Part shown: positions 1 through 8,162 of the stretch, piece by piece
How positions within the stretch are numbered: the stretch's first letter is position 1
How the letters are laid out: each line of letters begins with the position of its first letter
Assembly: GCA_900541555.1 (NCBI GenBank)
Contig: UQKE01000042.1
Coordinates: forward strand, 1 to 20,845
Source: an uncultured Porphyromonadaceae bacterium
Lineage (GTDB): Bacteria > Bacteroidota > Bacteroidia > Bacteroidales > Muribaculaceae
Length of the DNA: 20,845 nt
Direction of reading: 5' to 3'
The notes under the pieces: model-generated
Seen by the model: only the letters and a program-made list of their open reading frames with translations
The model's database searches: none
Told to the model about the DNA's origin: nothing
Translations under genes and position numbers: made by a program

Positions 1-51
1 TTCAAACACACTTTTATAGCGTAACTTGCGATAGCGGCTTAACTTGTTCAT
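1..51 (-). CDS. Start of a divergent gene, truncated by the window edge (17 codons visible)
   Basis: On the minus strand an ATG at 51-49 opens a frame that stays open to the left edge and reads MNKLSRYRKLRYKSVFE. A well-formed Bacteroidetes promoter lies just upstream of it (78-108), which would give a leader of about 20 bases. The visible peptide is basic and not recognisable, so no function is offered. The call rests on the promoter geometry and the absence of a stop, and 17 codons could stay open by chance. Confidence 0.4.
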   Translation of the reverse strand, partial: MNKLSRYRKLRYKSVFE

Positions 52-77
52 GATCAATGATTATTTTGTCTGTTTCT

Positions 78-108
78 GCAAATATAAGCATTTTATCCGC
101 TTATACAA
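78..108 (-). promoter_or_regulatory. Bacteroidetes-type promoter for the divergent minus-strand gene
   Basis: Read on the minus strand, TTG (108-106) is followed after 19 bases by TATATTTGC (86-78). This matches the primary sigma factor consensus of Bacteroidetes, a -33 TTG and a -7 TAnnTTTGC. Transcription would begin near 72, and the first ATG of the open frame is at 51. No equally good promoter facing the plus-strand gene at 147 was found, so the start of that transcript is undefined. Confidence 0.55.
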
Positions 109-146
109 CTTATAATCAGGGATTTAATTTATAGAAGTCCCCTATT

Positions 147-1058
147 ATGAAAAAAATCTTTCTAACCCTTGCCGCGCTCGCCATCGCGACTGTCGGCAAC
201 GCTCAGAGCATTGAAGTGACGAGCGACACTCCGCTGCCCATCGCAGAAGGTAGTGCCTACTCGCCTGTCATCAGTCCGACGGGCGACTATGTGCTGGTGA
301 CATCCGGCACAATGAAAGGATTGCAAAAGTACGACCTTGCCACCGGCGAGCTCTCCACCGTCACAACCGACGAAGGCGCCGGCTACAACGTCAAAATTTC
401 CAACGACGGGCGCATGATCGTATATCGCAATTCAGTGTTCAAAAACCGTTTGCGTTACAATTCCGTGAAAATGCTCGACATGCAAACCGGAAAAACCTCC
501 GTTTTGGTGAAAGACTCCCGCAACCTGACAGCTTTTGCGGCAGTCGACGGCACAGGACTTGCGCTTGAAAACGGGGAAGTGAAGACAAAACGCCTCGCAG
601 GCAAAAAGATTTCCGCCCCTGCCATTGCCAGCATTTCCAATGGAAACTTGATGCTGACAAAAGACGGCAAAACCGAAAAGTTCAACCCGAAAGGCGAAAC
701 TCGCTACCTTTGGCCGTCGGTTTCCCCCGATGGGAAGAAAGTGCTGTTCACCGTTCCTGAAAACGGCATCACAGCCTATGTTTGCGACATCGATGGCAAC
801 AACCTCACCCGCCTCGGACGCCTCAGCGCGCCGAAATGGATGGGCAACGATTGGGTTGTCGGCATGGTCGACAAAGACAACGGCGAAACAATCACCGAAT
901 CGACTATTTTCGCCGTGCGCGCCGACGGAGCTGCCTACACAGCTTTGACCGACGGTTCGCAAATTTGCCTGTATCCCTCGGCAACGGCCGACGCTTCGAA
1001 AATCGTCTACAACACGGCCGATGGCAAAATCCGCTTGATGAACGTAACAATCAAATAA
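147..1058 (+). CDS. Exported TolB/PD40-type beta-propeller protein
   Basis: This 303-residue protein has a typical signal peptide: MKK, a hydrophobic stretch, then a likely signal peptidase I site at residues 19-20 (GNA before Q). The mature N-terminus would be glutamine. The rest carries WD40-like/PD40 blades of the TolB type, such as YSPVISPTGDYVLV, YNVKISNDGRMIVY, WPSVSPDGKKVLF and a last blade near residues 270-300 with KIVYNTADGKIRLM. Such propellers are non-enzymatic binding scaffolds in the periplasm or at the cell surface. There is no lipobox and no T9SS tail, so a soluble periplasmic protein is the simplest reading. The gene lies 9 bases before the T9SS amidase and is probably co-transcribed with it, suggesting a shared role at the envelope. 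The partner is unknown. The start is supported by the signal peptide. Confidence 0.8.
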   Translation: MKKIFLTLAALAIATVGNAQSIEVTSDTPLPIAEGSAYSPVISPTGDYVLVTSGTMKGLQKYDLATGELSTVTTDEGAGYNVKISNDGRMIVYRNSVFKNRLRYNSVKMLDMQTGKTSVLVKDSRNLTAFAAVDGTGLALENGEVKTKRLAGKKISAPAIASISNGNLMLTKDGKTEKFNPKGETRYLWPSVSPDGKKVLFTVPENGITAYVCDIDGNNLTRLGRLSAPKWMGNDWVVGMVDKDNGETITESTIFAVRADGAAYTALTDGSQICLYPSATADASKIVYNTADGKIRLMNVTIK

Positions 1059-1067
1059 CACGGAATT

Positions 1068-4000
1068 ATGAAATACATCAAATACATCTTATCAGCCGCC
1101 GTTTGCTTGTCAGCGGCTGCAGGACTTACGGCTGAAGACAAAGCCTTCAACGAAGCCCGAATTTATGTCAATCCCGGCCATGGCGGATGGGGATCCGGCG
1201 ACCGCAACTTGGTCACCATCAACCACGCCCTTGGCGACACGACCGGTTTCTATGAAACAAACACCAACCTCCGCAAAGGATTGCAACTCTACCACGACCT
1301 CGTCGACAACGGAGCAGCAGAAGTGATGCTCTCCCGCACATTGAACGGCATCGATGACGACTGCGTGAAAGACGGCGTTCCGCAAATCGTCAATCTTTCA
1401 GCCATTTGCGAAGACGTCGAAGCCAACAACATCGACTACTTCATCTCGATCCACTCCAATGCTGCCACCGAAGGCGCTGCCACCAACTACCCGTTGGTGC
1501 TCTACCGCGGCACCAACGATGCAGTGGGCAACGGCTTGGTCGATGCGAAAAACATGGGACTTGCCGCTTGGCCGTACATCAACAATAACGGCATCACCTA
1601 CAAGTCGCACTACACAGGCGAAGACGACTCGAACGTGCGCGGCGACATATCGTTCATGGGCGGCTCCTTGACAACGATGGGCTACACCGGCTACTACGGC
1701 GTGCTTCGCCATGGAGCCGACGGCTACCTCATCGAAGGCTGCTTCCACACTTACCATCCTGAACGCCACCGCCTGCTCAACGTCGACTACTGCCGTCAAG
1801 AAGGCATGCGCTACGCTCGCGCCATCCGCGCTTGGTTCAACGGCCCGACAGAGACCACCGGCGACATCATGGGCACGGTGAAAAACGCATTGCATCCGCT
1901 CGAAAACAACCTTTATTCCTACAAGGCAGCTTCGATGGACGCTTATGCCCCGCTCAACGAATTTACCGTGAAATTGATGAAAGACGGAAAAGAAGTGGCA
2001 ACCTACACGACCGACAAAGAATACAATGGCGTGTTCGTATTCGAAAAACTTGCCCCGGGCAAATACACGCTCGACTTCACGGCATCGCCCGATTGGCATC
2101 CTTACACGGAAGAAATCGAAGTGGTTGCCAACACGACGGTATTCACCAACGTCCGTCTCACCGACATCAACGAAGAACTTCCCGATCCCGATGCTCCGGA
2201 ACCAGAAGTGGAATACTACACGCATCCTGAACAAGACGGCGACATCGCTGCCGGCAACAGCTACGAATTCACGCCGGGCGAAACCGTCGACATCCAAGGA
2301 CTTGAAGGTCTCACCGTGCGCCGTGCCATCCTCCGCGACGGCAAATACTACGTGCTTGCCCACGACGCTGAACGCACGCCACACCTGATGGTAGTCAATC
2401 CGGCAGACGGAACAAGCAAAGAAATGAGCCTTGAGGGACTCGTCACGGAAGGATTCAACGGCAAAAACATGTCGTGGACGCTTTCCGACATCGCCTTCAC
2501 CAACGACGGCGTGCTCGTCGGAACTAACTCCGTCGTAATCGGACGCGAAAACAACGCTTATTGCAACGGCGACTTCTACATGTATGCATGGAAAGGCGAC
2601 GACACCACGCCGCTCGAAGATGCCAAACCGACGATTGTCACTACATTGCCGACCAACACCTCCAACAGTTTGGCGCAAGCCGGCAACAACTATTCGAACT
2701 TGATTGCCAACTCTATCGCCATCAACGGCAACTTCGACGAGTTCAGCTTCTATTTCGATTCTCACGCCGGTGACGCTTGGAACACGAATTACGGTCTTCG
2801 CCATGTCGTTTGGACAATGAAAGACGGCACGATGACAAACTATGAAGCTGTTGATGCCAATGCAGAATACGACGAAACAATGTTTGGCGAAGACGCCATG
2901 ATGACGCTTTCCCCGCTCGGATTGAACCGCATCATCTTCGACGGAAGCCAAATCTCCACCAAAGAATTTGAAATCAGCTTGGCCGAAGGAGTCTCGATCG
3001 AACATCCGGGTCTCAACGACGACGAAGTGGCAGTGGAAGCCGCAGGTTCCAACTACTTCCGCTATGCAGACGACATCTTCATGGCAACTCCGACGTTCAA
3101 TGCCGACGACAACTCCTATGGCGTAAACCTCTACAACATCACCGACGGCCTCGACAAAGCCGAGAAATTGGCACAAGTCGACAACCTTCTCTCCACGGAA
3201 GGCCGCCAGCCGATGAACGCATTCGGCGTAGTGCGCAATGCCGACATCGACCTCTACTTGATGGCCGGCAACAAAATCGCGAAAGTCACTACGGAAGGCA
3301 TCGAGCAAGCAACGGAAATGGCACGCATTTTCGCTTACAACTTGAAAACTGAGAAAGACGGCGAAGACGCCTACACGTTGTCGTTCAACACGATTATCCC
3401 CGCGACTGAAGCATCGGTAAATCTCATCAACACCCATACAGGTGAAGTCGAGCTTACCATTCCTGCAACAGGAGCAGACTGTGAATACACGGCAACCGTA
3501 CAGAAATCCGATGTGGCAGAAAACACGAACTACACATGGGAAGCAGCCGTCAAAGCCGGCAATGTGACATCGTTCAAAGAATTTGACGTTAAACAATTGT
3601 TTACAAGCCCTTACGGCATCGCCGTCAACAATAATCCTGCAAACGAACGCTTCGGCAACGTCTACATCTCCAACACGACAGAAGGCGAAACACCCTATGG
3701 CAACGTAGACGTAGGCATCTACGCATTCAACGCTGCCGGCATTGACATATCTTCAAGCGATGCTTCTGCCGGGATCGAATGGACAGGCGTGGCAGGGCAA
3801 GGCCCGCGCCGCATTGCAGTTGCAGCCGATGGCCGCATCTTTGCAGCCGACTACAGCACCGAACATGCCGGCATCTACGTGATCGATCCTGAAACATGGA
3901 CCGGCACTCCGCTGTTCAAAGACGCTGTCAACGACGGCAACGGCTCGCTGACAATCAACGGCACATACGTTGGCGGCCGCATGGTGGCAGTCGGCGTGCG

Positions 4001-4844
4001 CGGCGAAGGCGAATCCACGCAACTCTATGCAGCCGACGCAACGGCATCGGGCGCTAGTTGGAAAAAATTCGTCAACCGCTACGATATCGGCACTGCATCC
4101 GAATGGTCGACAGCTCCTTCCTATTCCGCAGCAGCTTCAAGCTACATCGGAAACGAGAACAGCTCAATCGTGCCGGTATCCACCGGCTTCTGGGCAGCGC
4201 AATTCCGCGGTCAAGGCAGCAGCTCCGTGGCTAATCCGTGCTTGTTCTACTTCAGCGACGAGCAAGGCGATGCCGTCTACGACACTTCGGAAATAGACGA
4301 CAAGGAATCGAGCAACGGCGCATTGGCAGTCGACGAAAAGACAGGAACTGTGGCTCACAGCTTCGGCGGCGGCGTGCGCGTGTTCCACTACCGCCTCAAC
4401 TACGAAGGCATACCGCAAGTGGAATTACTGTTCGAAAAACCGCTTGACCAAACCCCGCTCAACTCGTTTGCATTCGACTACGCAGGCAACCTCTACGTAG
4501 TCTCCGGCGATGGCAAACTCGGAATTTACGGTATGCCGACAAACGACAACTCGCTCACTGTACCGGCGAAAGATTACATCGTATTCGGCTTCGACTCCGT
4601 GGAAGAGCTTGAAAGCGCAGCGAAAGCAAGCGTCTACCCGAACCCGGCATCCGACGTTGCTACCGTGACGGCAGGCTGCCCGATCGAACGCATTGCAATC
4701 TACAACGCAGCAAGCGGCGCTGAAGCGCTCAACGTGGCCGGAAACGGACAAAACGAAATGACAATCGACGTTGCCGGACTTTCGAAGGGCGTTTACATTG
4801 TCAGAATCAACAATGTCCACACGTTGAAATTGATCAAACGATAA
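1068..4844 (+). CDS. T9SS-exported N-acetylmuramoyl-L-alanine amidase with propeller-like region and C-terminal sorting domain
   Basis: This 1258-residue protein begins with a signal peptide (about residues 1-22). An Amidase_3 domain follows (about 30-255). It has the zinc and catalytic residues expected of peptidoglycan amidases: H38 in NPGHGG, E63 in ETNTN, H129 in SIHSNA and E223 in LIEGCFH. These enzymes cut the bond between MurNAc and the stem peptide. Next comes a carboxypeptidase-regulatory-like beta-sandwich (about 265-365, with KLAPGKYTLDF-like spacing). A long repeat-rich region follows (about 380-1165), containing an Fn3-like part near 775-840 and NHL/propeller-like segments (SPYGIAVNN, GPRRIAVAADGRIFAAD, AFDYAGNLYVVSGDGKLGIYG). 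The end (about 1186-1258) is a T9SS type A sorting domain with VYPNPASD, GLSKGVYIVRI and a terminal LKLIKR. The protein is therefore probably delivered to the outer surface, unusual for a cell-wall amidase. It may act on foreign peptidoglycan or during cell separation. A strong terminator follows it. Confidence 0.85.
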   Translation: MKYIKYILSAAVCLSAAAGLTAEDKAFNEARIYVNPGHGGWGSGDRNLVTINHALGDTTGFYETNTNLRKGLQLYHDLVDNGAAEVMLSRTLNGIDDDCVKDGVPQIVNLSAICEDVEANNIDYFISIHSNAATEGAATNYPLVLYRGTNDAVGNGLVDAKNMGLAAWPYINNNGITYKSHYTGEDDSNVRGDISFMGGSLTTMGYTGYYGVLRHGADGYLIEGCFHTYHPERHRLLNVDYCRQEGMRYARAIRAWFNGPTETTGDIMGTVKNALHPLENNLYSYKAASMDAYAPLNEFTVKLMKDGKEVATYTTDKEYNGVFVFEKLAPGKYTLDFTASPDWHPYTEEIEVVANTTVFTNVRLTDINEELPDPDAPEPEVEYYTHPEQDGDIAAGNSYEFTPGETVDIQGLEGLTVRRAILRDGKYYVLAHDAERTPHLMVVNPADGTSKEMSLEGLVTEGFNGKNMSWTLSDIAFTNDGVLVGTNSVVIGRENNAYCNGDFYMYAWKGDDTTPLEDAKPTIVTTLPTNTSNSLAQAGNNYSNLIANSIAINGNFDEFSFYFDSHAGDAWNTNYGLRHVVWTMKDGTMTNYEAVDANAEYDETMFGEDAMMTLSPLGLNRIIFDGSQISTKEFEISLAEGVSIEHPGLNDDEVAVEAAGSNYFRYADDIFMATPTFNADDNSYGVNLYNITDGLDKAEKLAQVDNLLSTEGRQPMNAFGVVRNADIDLYLMAGNKIAKVTTEGIEQATEMARIFAYNLKTEKDGEDAYTLSFNTIIPATEASVNLINTHTGEVELTIPATGADCEYTATVQKSDVAENTNYTWEAAVKAGNVTSFKEFDVKQLFTSPYGIAVNNNPANERFGNVYISNTTEGETPYGNVDVGIYAFNAAGIDISSSDASAGIEWTGVAGQGPRRIAVAADGRIFAADYSTEHAGIYVIDPETWTGTPLFKDAVNDGNGSLTINGTYVGGRMVAVGVRGEGESTQLYAADATASGASWKKFVNRYDIGTASEWSTAPSYSAAASSYIGNENSSIVPVSTGFWAAQFRGQGSSSVANPCLFYFSDEQGDAVYDTSEIDDKESSNGALAVDEKTGTVAHSFGGGVRVFHYRLNYEGIPQVELLFEKPLDQTPLNSFAFDYAGNLYVVSGDGKLGIYGMPTNDNSLTVPAKDYIVFGFDSVEELESAAKASVYPNPASDVATVTAGCPIERIAIYNAASGAEALNVAGNGQNEMTIDVAGLSKGVYIVRINNVHTLKLIKR

Positions 4845-4864
4845 ATTTATCGATTTCCAAACAG

Positions 4865-4910
4865 AGCGCGCTTTCCGGAAAACGTCCGGAAGGCGCGCTT
4901 TCTTTTTCTT
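4865..4910 (+). terminator. Strong intrinsic terminator after the T9SS amidase
   Basis: A 15-base arm at 4865-4879 pairs with 4885-4899 across a 5-base loop (AAACG). All positions are Watson-Crick except one G-U pair (4872/4892), and much of the stem is GC. A T-rich tract follows (4899-4910, TTTCTTTTTCTT). The hairpin starts 20 bases after the amidase stop codon and separates that unit from the next promoter. Confidence 0.9.
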
Positions 4911-4912
4911 CG

Positions 4913-4945
4913 TTGGCAACGATGAATTATTTTCCGTAATTTTGC
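4913..4945 (+). promoter_or_regulatory. Bacteroidetes-type promoter for the glutaminyl cyclase gene
   Basis: TTG at 4913-4915 is followed after 21 bases by TAATTTTGC at 4937-4945, an exact match to the TAnnTTTGC -7 element. Transcription would start near 4952, about 12 bases before the ATG at 4964, so the leader is very short. It lies directly behind the amidase terminator. It may also serve rpoN and the genes beyond, because no clear promoter or terminator was found between 5935 and 6000. Confidence 0.8.
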
Positions 4946-4963
4946 ACCACTCAATCGAAATAT

Positions 4964-5935
4964 ATGAAACTTCAAATAAGTCTCTTGCTCGCAGCCGCAA
5001 GCATCGCCGGATGCGCAGGCTCGCAGGGAAAACAAACCGCCAACGGCTCGACAACGCCGGAAACCGCGCCAACGGTAGTGTTCAACGCCGACAGCGCTTA
5101 TGCCTACGTGCAGCGCCAATGCGATTTCGGGCCGCGCGTGCCCAATTCCGAAGCCCATCGTGAATGCGGCGACTGGATGGCAGCCGAGCTTCGCAGCCGC
5201 GGAGCCAACGTGACAGAGCAACGAATGAAACTGAAAGCATTCGACGGCACAATGCTCGATGCGCGCAACATCATCGCCGAATTTTATCCCGAAAAAGAAC
5301 GGCGCGTGCTGCTGCTCGCCCATTGGGATTGCCGACCGTGGGCCGACAACGATCCCAATCCGGACAACCATAGGCATCCGGTCGACGGAGCCAACGACGG
5401 CGCAAGCGGAACCGGCGTGTTGCTCGAAATGGCACGATTGCTTCAAAGCCACGAGCCCTCCATAGGCGTCGACATCCTGCTGGTAGATGCCGAAGATTGG
5501 GGAGAGACCGAGGGCGACGAAAGTTCGTGGGCGCTCGGAACACAATATTGGTTGCAATACCCTCACCGCAAAAGCTACGCCATGCCCGAATACGGCATCC
5601 TTCTCGACATGGTAGGCAATGCCGATGCATCGTTCAAAAAAGAATACTTCTCGCTTCGATTCGCACCATCCATCGTGGAGAAAATATGGAAAACCGCCGA
5701 ACGGCTCGGCTATTCGTCGAAATTCCCCGATACGGAAGGGGGAGCCATCACCGACGACCATCTGTTTGTCAACGCGGCCGGAATCCCGTGTGTCGACATC
5801 ATCGACCAGCGCACCGACTCCCAAACCGGATTCTTCCCGCAATGGCACACGACAGACGACAAAATGACCCACATCGACCGTTCCACGCTTAAAGCCGTCG
5901 GGCAAACCGTCGCCACGCTGCTATTCGAAAAATAA
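4964..5935 (+). CDS. M28-family glutaminyl-peptide cyclotransferase, lipoprotein
   Basis: This 323-residue protein starts with a lipoprotein signal (LLLAAASIAGC, acylated Cys17), so it is anchored in an envelope membrane. The rest matches the M28 peptidase-like fold of type II glutaminyl cyclases, which convert N-terminal glutamine to pyroglutamate. Visible features are the LLLAHWDCRP strand, the metal-binding motif DGANDGASG (Asp145 the likely zinc ligand), the acidic pair Glu177-Asp178 in LLVDAEDWGE (proton transfer and zinc binding), and His295 in PQWHTTDD. One zinc site rather than the two of the aminopeptidases fits a cyclase. Bacteroidetes commonly expose glutamine after signal peptide cleavage and cyclise it, so the propeller protein at 147 is a plausible substrate. 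The gene has its own promoter. An M28 aminopeptidase is the main alternative. Confidence 0.85.
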   Translation: MKLQISLLLAAASIAGCAGSQGKQTANGSTTPETAPTVVFNADSAYAYVQRQCDFGPRVPNSEAHRECGDWMAAELRSRGANVTEQRMKLKAFDGTMLDARNIIAEFYPEKERRVLLLAHWDCRPWADNDPNPDNHRHPVDGANDGASGTGVLLEMARLLQSHEPSIGVDILLVDAEDWGETEGDESSWALGTQYWLQYPHRKSYAMPEYGILLDMVGNADASFKKEYFSLRFAPSIVEKIWKTAERLGYSSKFPDTEGGAITDDHLFVNAAGIPCVDIIDQRTDSQTGFFPQWHTTDDKMTHIDRSTLKAVGQTVATLLFEK

Positions 5936-5999
5936 TGGCAAATCCGTCGCACGGTCCGCGAAAAAAACGTAACTTCGCTGTCGATTAGCGCGCATCAGA

Positions 6000-7481
6000 A
6001 TGAAAGAAACCCTCCATCTCACCCAAGAACAAAAACTCCAACAACGACTTTCGCCGCAACAAGTGCAATTCGTCAGGCTGTTGGAGATGAATCGCGTTGA
6101 AATGGAGGATGAAGTGCGCCATGAAGTTCTCGACAATCCGGCAATTCAAGTGTCCGACAGCGACGAATCCGGACAGCACGACGATTTCAACGAATCGGGC
6201 AACGACAACGAAGACGACGGTTCTGCCAATGAAATAAAGCCCGATCCCGACATGCGCGACAACGACGATGACGACGACAACGACGACATTCCGGCATATC
6301 GACTGAACATATCCAACCACAGCGCCGACGACAAGGCCTATGAGCCGGTAGCCACATCCGAAAACTCGCTCATCGACTATCTCACCGAGCAAATCAACGA
6401 ACAGGACTTAACCGAAAATCAACGCAAAATAGCCGATTACATCATCGGCAACATCGATTCCAACGGCTACCTGACGCGCTCGGTATCGGCTATTTCCGAC
6501 GATCTGATTTTCCAGACAGACCTCAATGTGTCGGAAGATGAGATTTCCACCGTGTTGCAAATGATACGCGACCTCGACCCTGCCGGCGTGGGAGCAGTCG
6601 ATTTGCGCGACTGCCTGTTGCTGCAATTGGAAAGATTGAGCGGAAGCGCCGACAACATGGCAGCCTACGATATCATCGACAAATATTTTGTCGAATTTTC
6701 GAAAAAACATTACGACAAAATCATATCGGCGATGAAAATATCCGCAGAAGATTTTCGCCGCGCGCTCGACATCATTCGCGCGCTCAACCCGAAGCCGGGA
6801 AGCCTCTACGGAAGCGCCGACAATGCCAAGGCCCAGCACATCATACCCGATTTCAGCGTCGAAATCGACGGCGACACCATCACGCTCACATTGCTCAACA
6901 ACATTCCGGATTTGCAGATCGAGGAAAGTTTTCAAGCGATGTACGACAGCCTGTCGACAAAAAAGCCTCGAAACAGAAACGAAGAAGAAGCAAACCGCTT
7001 CGTCAAAGACAAATACGAATCGGCATCGGCATTCATTGCCATGTTGCGCCAACGGCAAACCACGCTTTTCAACACGATGCGGGCCATTGTCGACCGCCAA
7101 AAAGATTTTTTCCTCACCGAAGACGAATCGTCCCTGCGGCCAATGGTGCTGAAAGACATTGCCGCCGACACCGGCTACGACATCTCCGTCATATCCCGCG
7201 CCACATCGGGAAAATACGTCATGACGCAAGGCGGAATCTATCCGCTCAAATTTTTCTTCAACGAAGGAATGCGCCGCGATTCCGGAGAAGACGTGTCGAC
7301 GCGCGAAATTCAATCCTCTTTAAAACAGCTCATCGAAAAAGAAGATAAAAACAAGCCATATTCCGACGAGCAACTTTGCGCACTGCTGAAAGAAAAAGGC
7401 TATGAAATAGCCCGCCGAACCATCGCGAAATACCGCGAACGGCTGGGATTCCCCGTAGCAAGACTGAGAAAAGAACTTTAA
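6000..7481 (+). CDS. rpoN: RNA polymerase sigma-54 factor RpoN
   Basis: This 493-residue protein shows the full sigma-54 layout. Region I (about residues 5-48, QKLQQRLSPQQVQFVRLLEM) is the part that contacts activator ATPases. Region II is a highly acidic linker (about 53-97, nearly all D, E, N, S and G). The core-binding domain covers about 110-310. The DNA-binding part ends in the RpoN box ARRTIAKYRE at 471-480, which reads the -24 element. Sigma-54 holders need an enhancer-binding AAA+ activator, and none is encoded in this window. The gene begins 64 bases after the cyclase and lies 14 bases before the PAP2-like gene, so it probably shares a transcript with the latter. An upstream TAACTTCGC (5970-5978) resembles a -7 element but has no -33 partner. 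Confidence 0.95.
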   Translation: MKETLHLTQEQKLQQRLSPQQVQFVRLLEMNRVEMEDEVRHEVLDNPAIQVSDSDESGQHDDFNESGNDNEDDGSANEIKPDPDMRDNDDDDDNDDIPAYRLNISNHSADDKAYEPVATSENSLIDYLTEQINEQDLTENQRKIADYIIGNIDSNGYLTRSVSAISDDLIFQTDLNVSEDEISTVLQMIRDLDPAGVGAVDLRDCLLLQLERLSGSADNMAAYDIIDKYFVEFSKKHYDKIISAMKISAEDFRRALDIIRALNPKPGSLYGSADNAKAQHIIPDFSVEIDGDTITLTLLNNIPDLQIEESFQAMYDSLSTKKPRNRNEEEANRFVKDKYESASAFIAMLRQRQTTLFNTMRAIVDRQKDFFLTEDESSLRPMVLKDIAADTGYDISVISRATSGKYVMTQGGIYPLKFFFNEGMRRDSGEDVSTREIQSSLKQLIEKEDKNKPYSDEQLCALLKEKGYEIARRTIAKYRERLGFPVARLRKEL

Positions 7482-7495
7482 AACCACATATCGAA

Positions 7496-8143
7496 ATGGA
7501 ATTAGAATCGAAAATAATGACAATGGAAGAAAAGACAATGCGCGCCATCCACTATGCATCGTCTGTCATCTCTTTCATATTCAATCCATTGTTGATGCCC
7601 ACCTACGGCATGATCATTGCATTTTGGCTTTCCACACTGCAAATACTGCTGACTACCGACAAAATAACCGTCATTGCCGCCGTGGCATTGATGACGTGCG
7701 TCGTGCCGCTCGTGCTGTTCGTATTGATGCGCCGTTTCAAGATATTGACCGACGTGCATCTGAACGTGCAAAAAGAACGCTTCATCCCCTATACGATCAC
7801 GGTGGTTTGCTACGTGGTCTGCGCGCTCTACCTCTTCAACATCAACGCGCCGACATGGATGTGGATGTTTATGTTTGGCGGAGCTTCTGCCGCATTCATT
7901 TCCCTTGTAGTCAACTTCTTCTGGAAAATCAGCGCACACATGGCCGGCATTGGCGGACTAATCGGCTTGTTGTGCAAAATCAACAGTTGCGGCGACGGCA
8001 TATTCGACTTGATGCCCGTGATTTGCACCATGATCATCGTGGCCGGAATCCTCGGCACATCGCGTATTGCCATGGAACGCCACACGCTATGGCAAGTGCT
8101 TACCGGCGCCCTAAACGGATTTTTGTGCGTTTTCTTAATATAA
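7496..8143 (+). CDS. PAP2-like integral membrane protein of uncertain activity
   Basis: This protein of up to 215 residues has about five or six hydrophobic segments (near 22-50, 57-78, 98-115, 119-142, 150-160 and 173-188, plus a short C-terminal one). Three short motifs fall in the order and spacing of PAP2 phosphatases: a basic motif KERFIP (93-98), S-A-H at 146-148 in place of PSGH, and SRIAMERHTLWQVLTG (189-204) in place of SRxxxxxHxxxD. PAP2 enzymes remove phosphate from lipids such as undecaprenyl pyrophosphate. The middle motif is degenerate, so activity is not assured. Several in-frame ATGs lie near the N-terminus (7496, 7517, 7523, 7538), and the start is uncertain. It sits 14 bases after rpoN and 19 bases before purE. 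A link to cell-wall or capsule lipid carrier recycling is only inference. Confidence 0.6.
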   Translation: MELESKIMTMEEKTMRAIHYASSVISFIFNPLLMPTYGMIIAFWLSTLQILLTTDKITVIAAVALMTCVVPLVLFVLMRRFKILTDVHLNVQKERFIPYTITVVCYVVCALYLFNINAPTWMWMFMFGGASAAFISLVVNFFWKISAHMAGIGGLIGLLCKINSCGDGIFDLMPVICTMIIVAGILGTSRIAMERHTLWQVLTGALNGFLCVFLI

Positions 8144-8162
8144 CCAACCATAACAAATTTAT

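Noticed and set aside
1398..3596. A 732-codon open frame on the minus strand opposite the amidase gene
   Set aside because: It lies wholly antisense to a gene with clear domains. It has no recognisable motifs, is rich in His, Cys, Val and Phe as expected from reading biased codons backwards, and has no promoter. It is a codon-bias shadow.
5437..5452. A TGGCAC-N2-TTGC string resembling a sigma-54 promoter, considered because rpoN is next door
   Set aside because: The spacing between the two elements is wrong (2 bases instead of about 5) and it lies inside the cyclase coding sequence. Other TGGCAC occurrences examined had no TTGC partner.
5970..5978. TAACTTCGC upstream of rpoN as a promoter -7 element
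   Set aside because: One mismatch to the TAnnTTTGC element and no TTG at the expected 19-21 base distance upstream.
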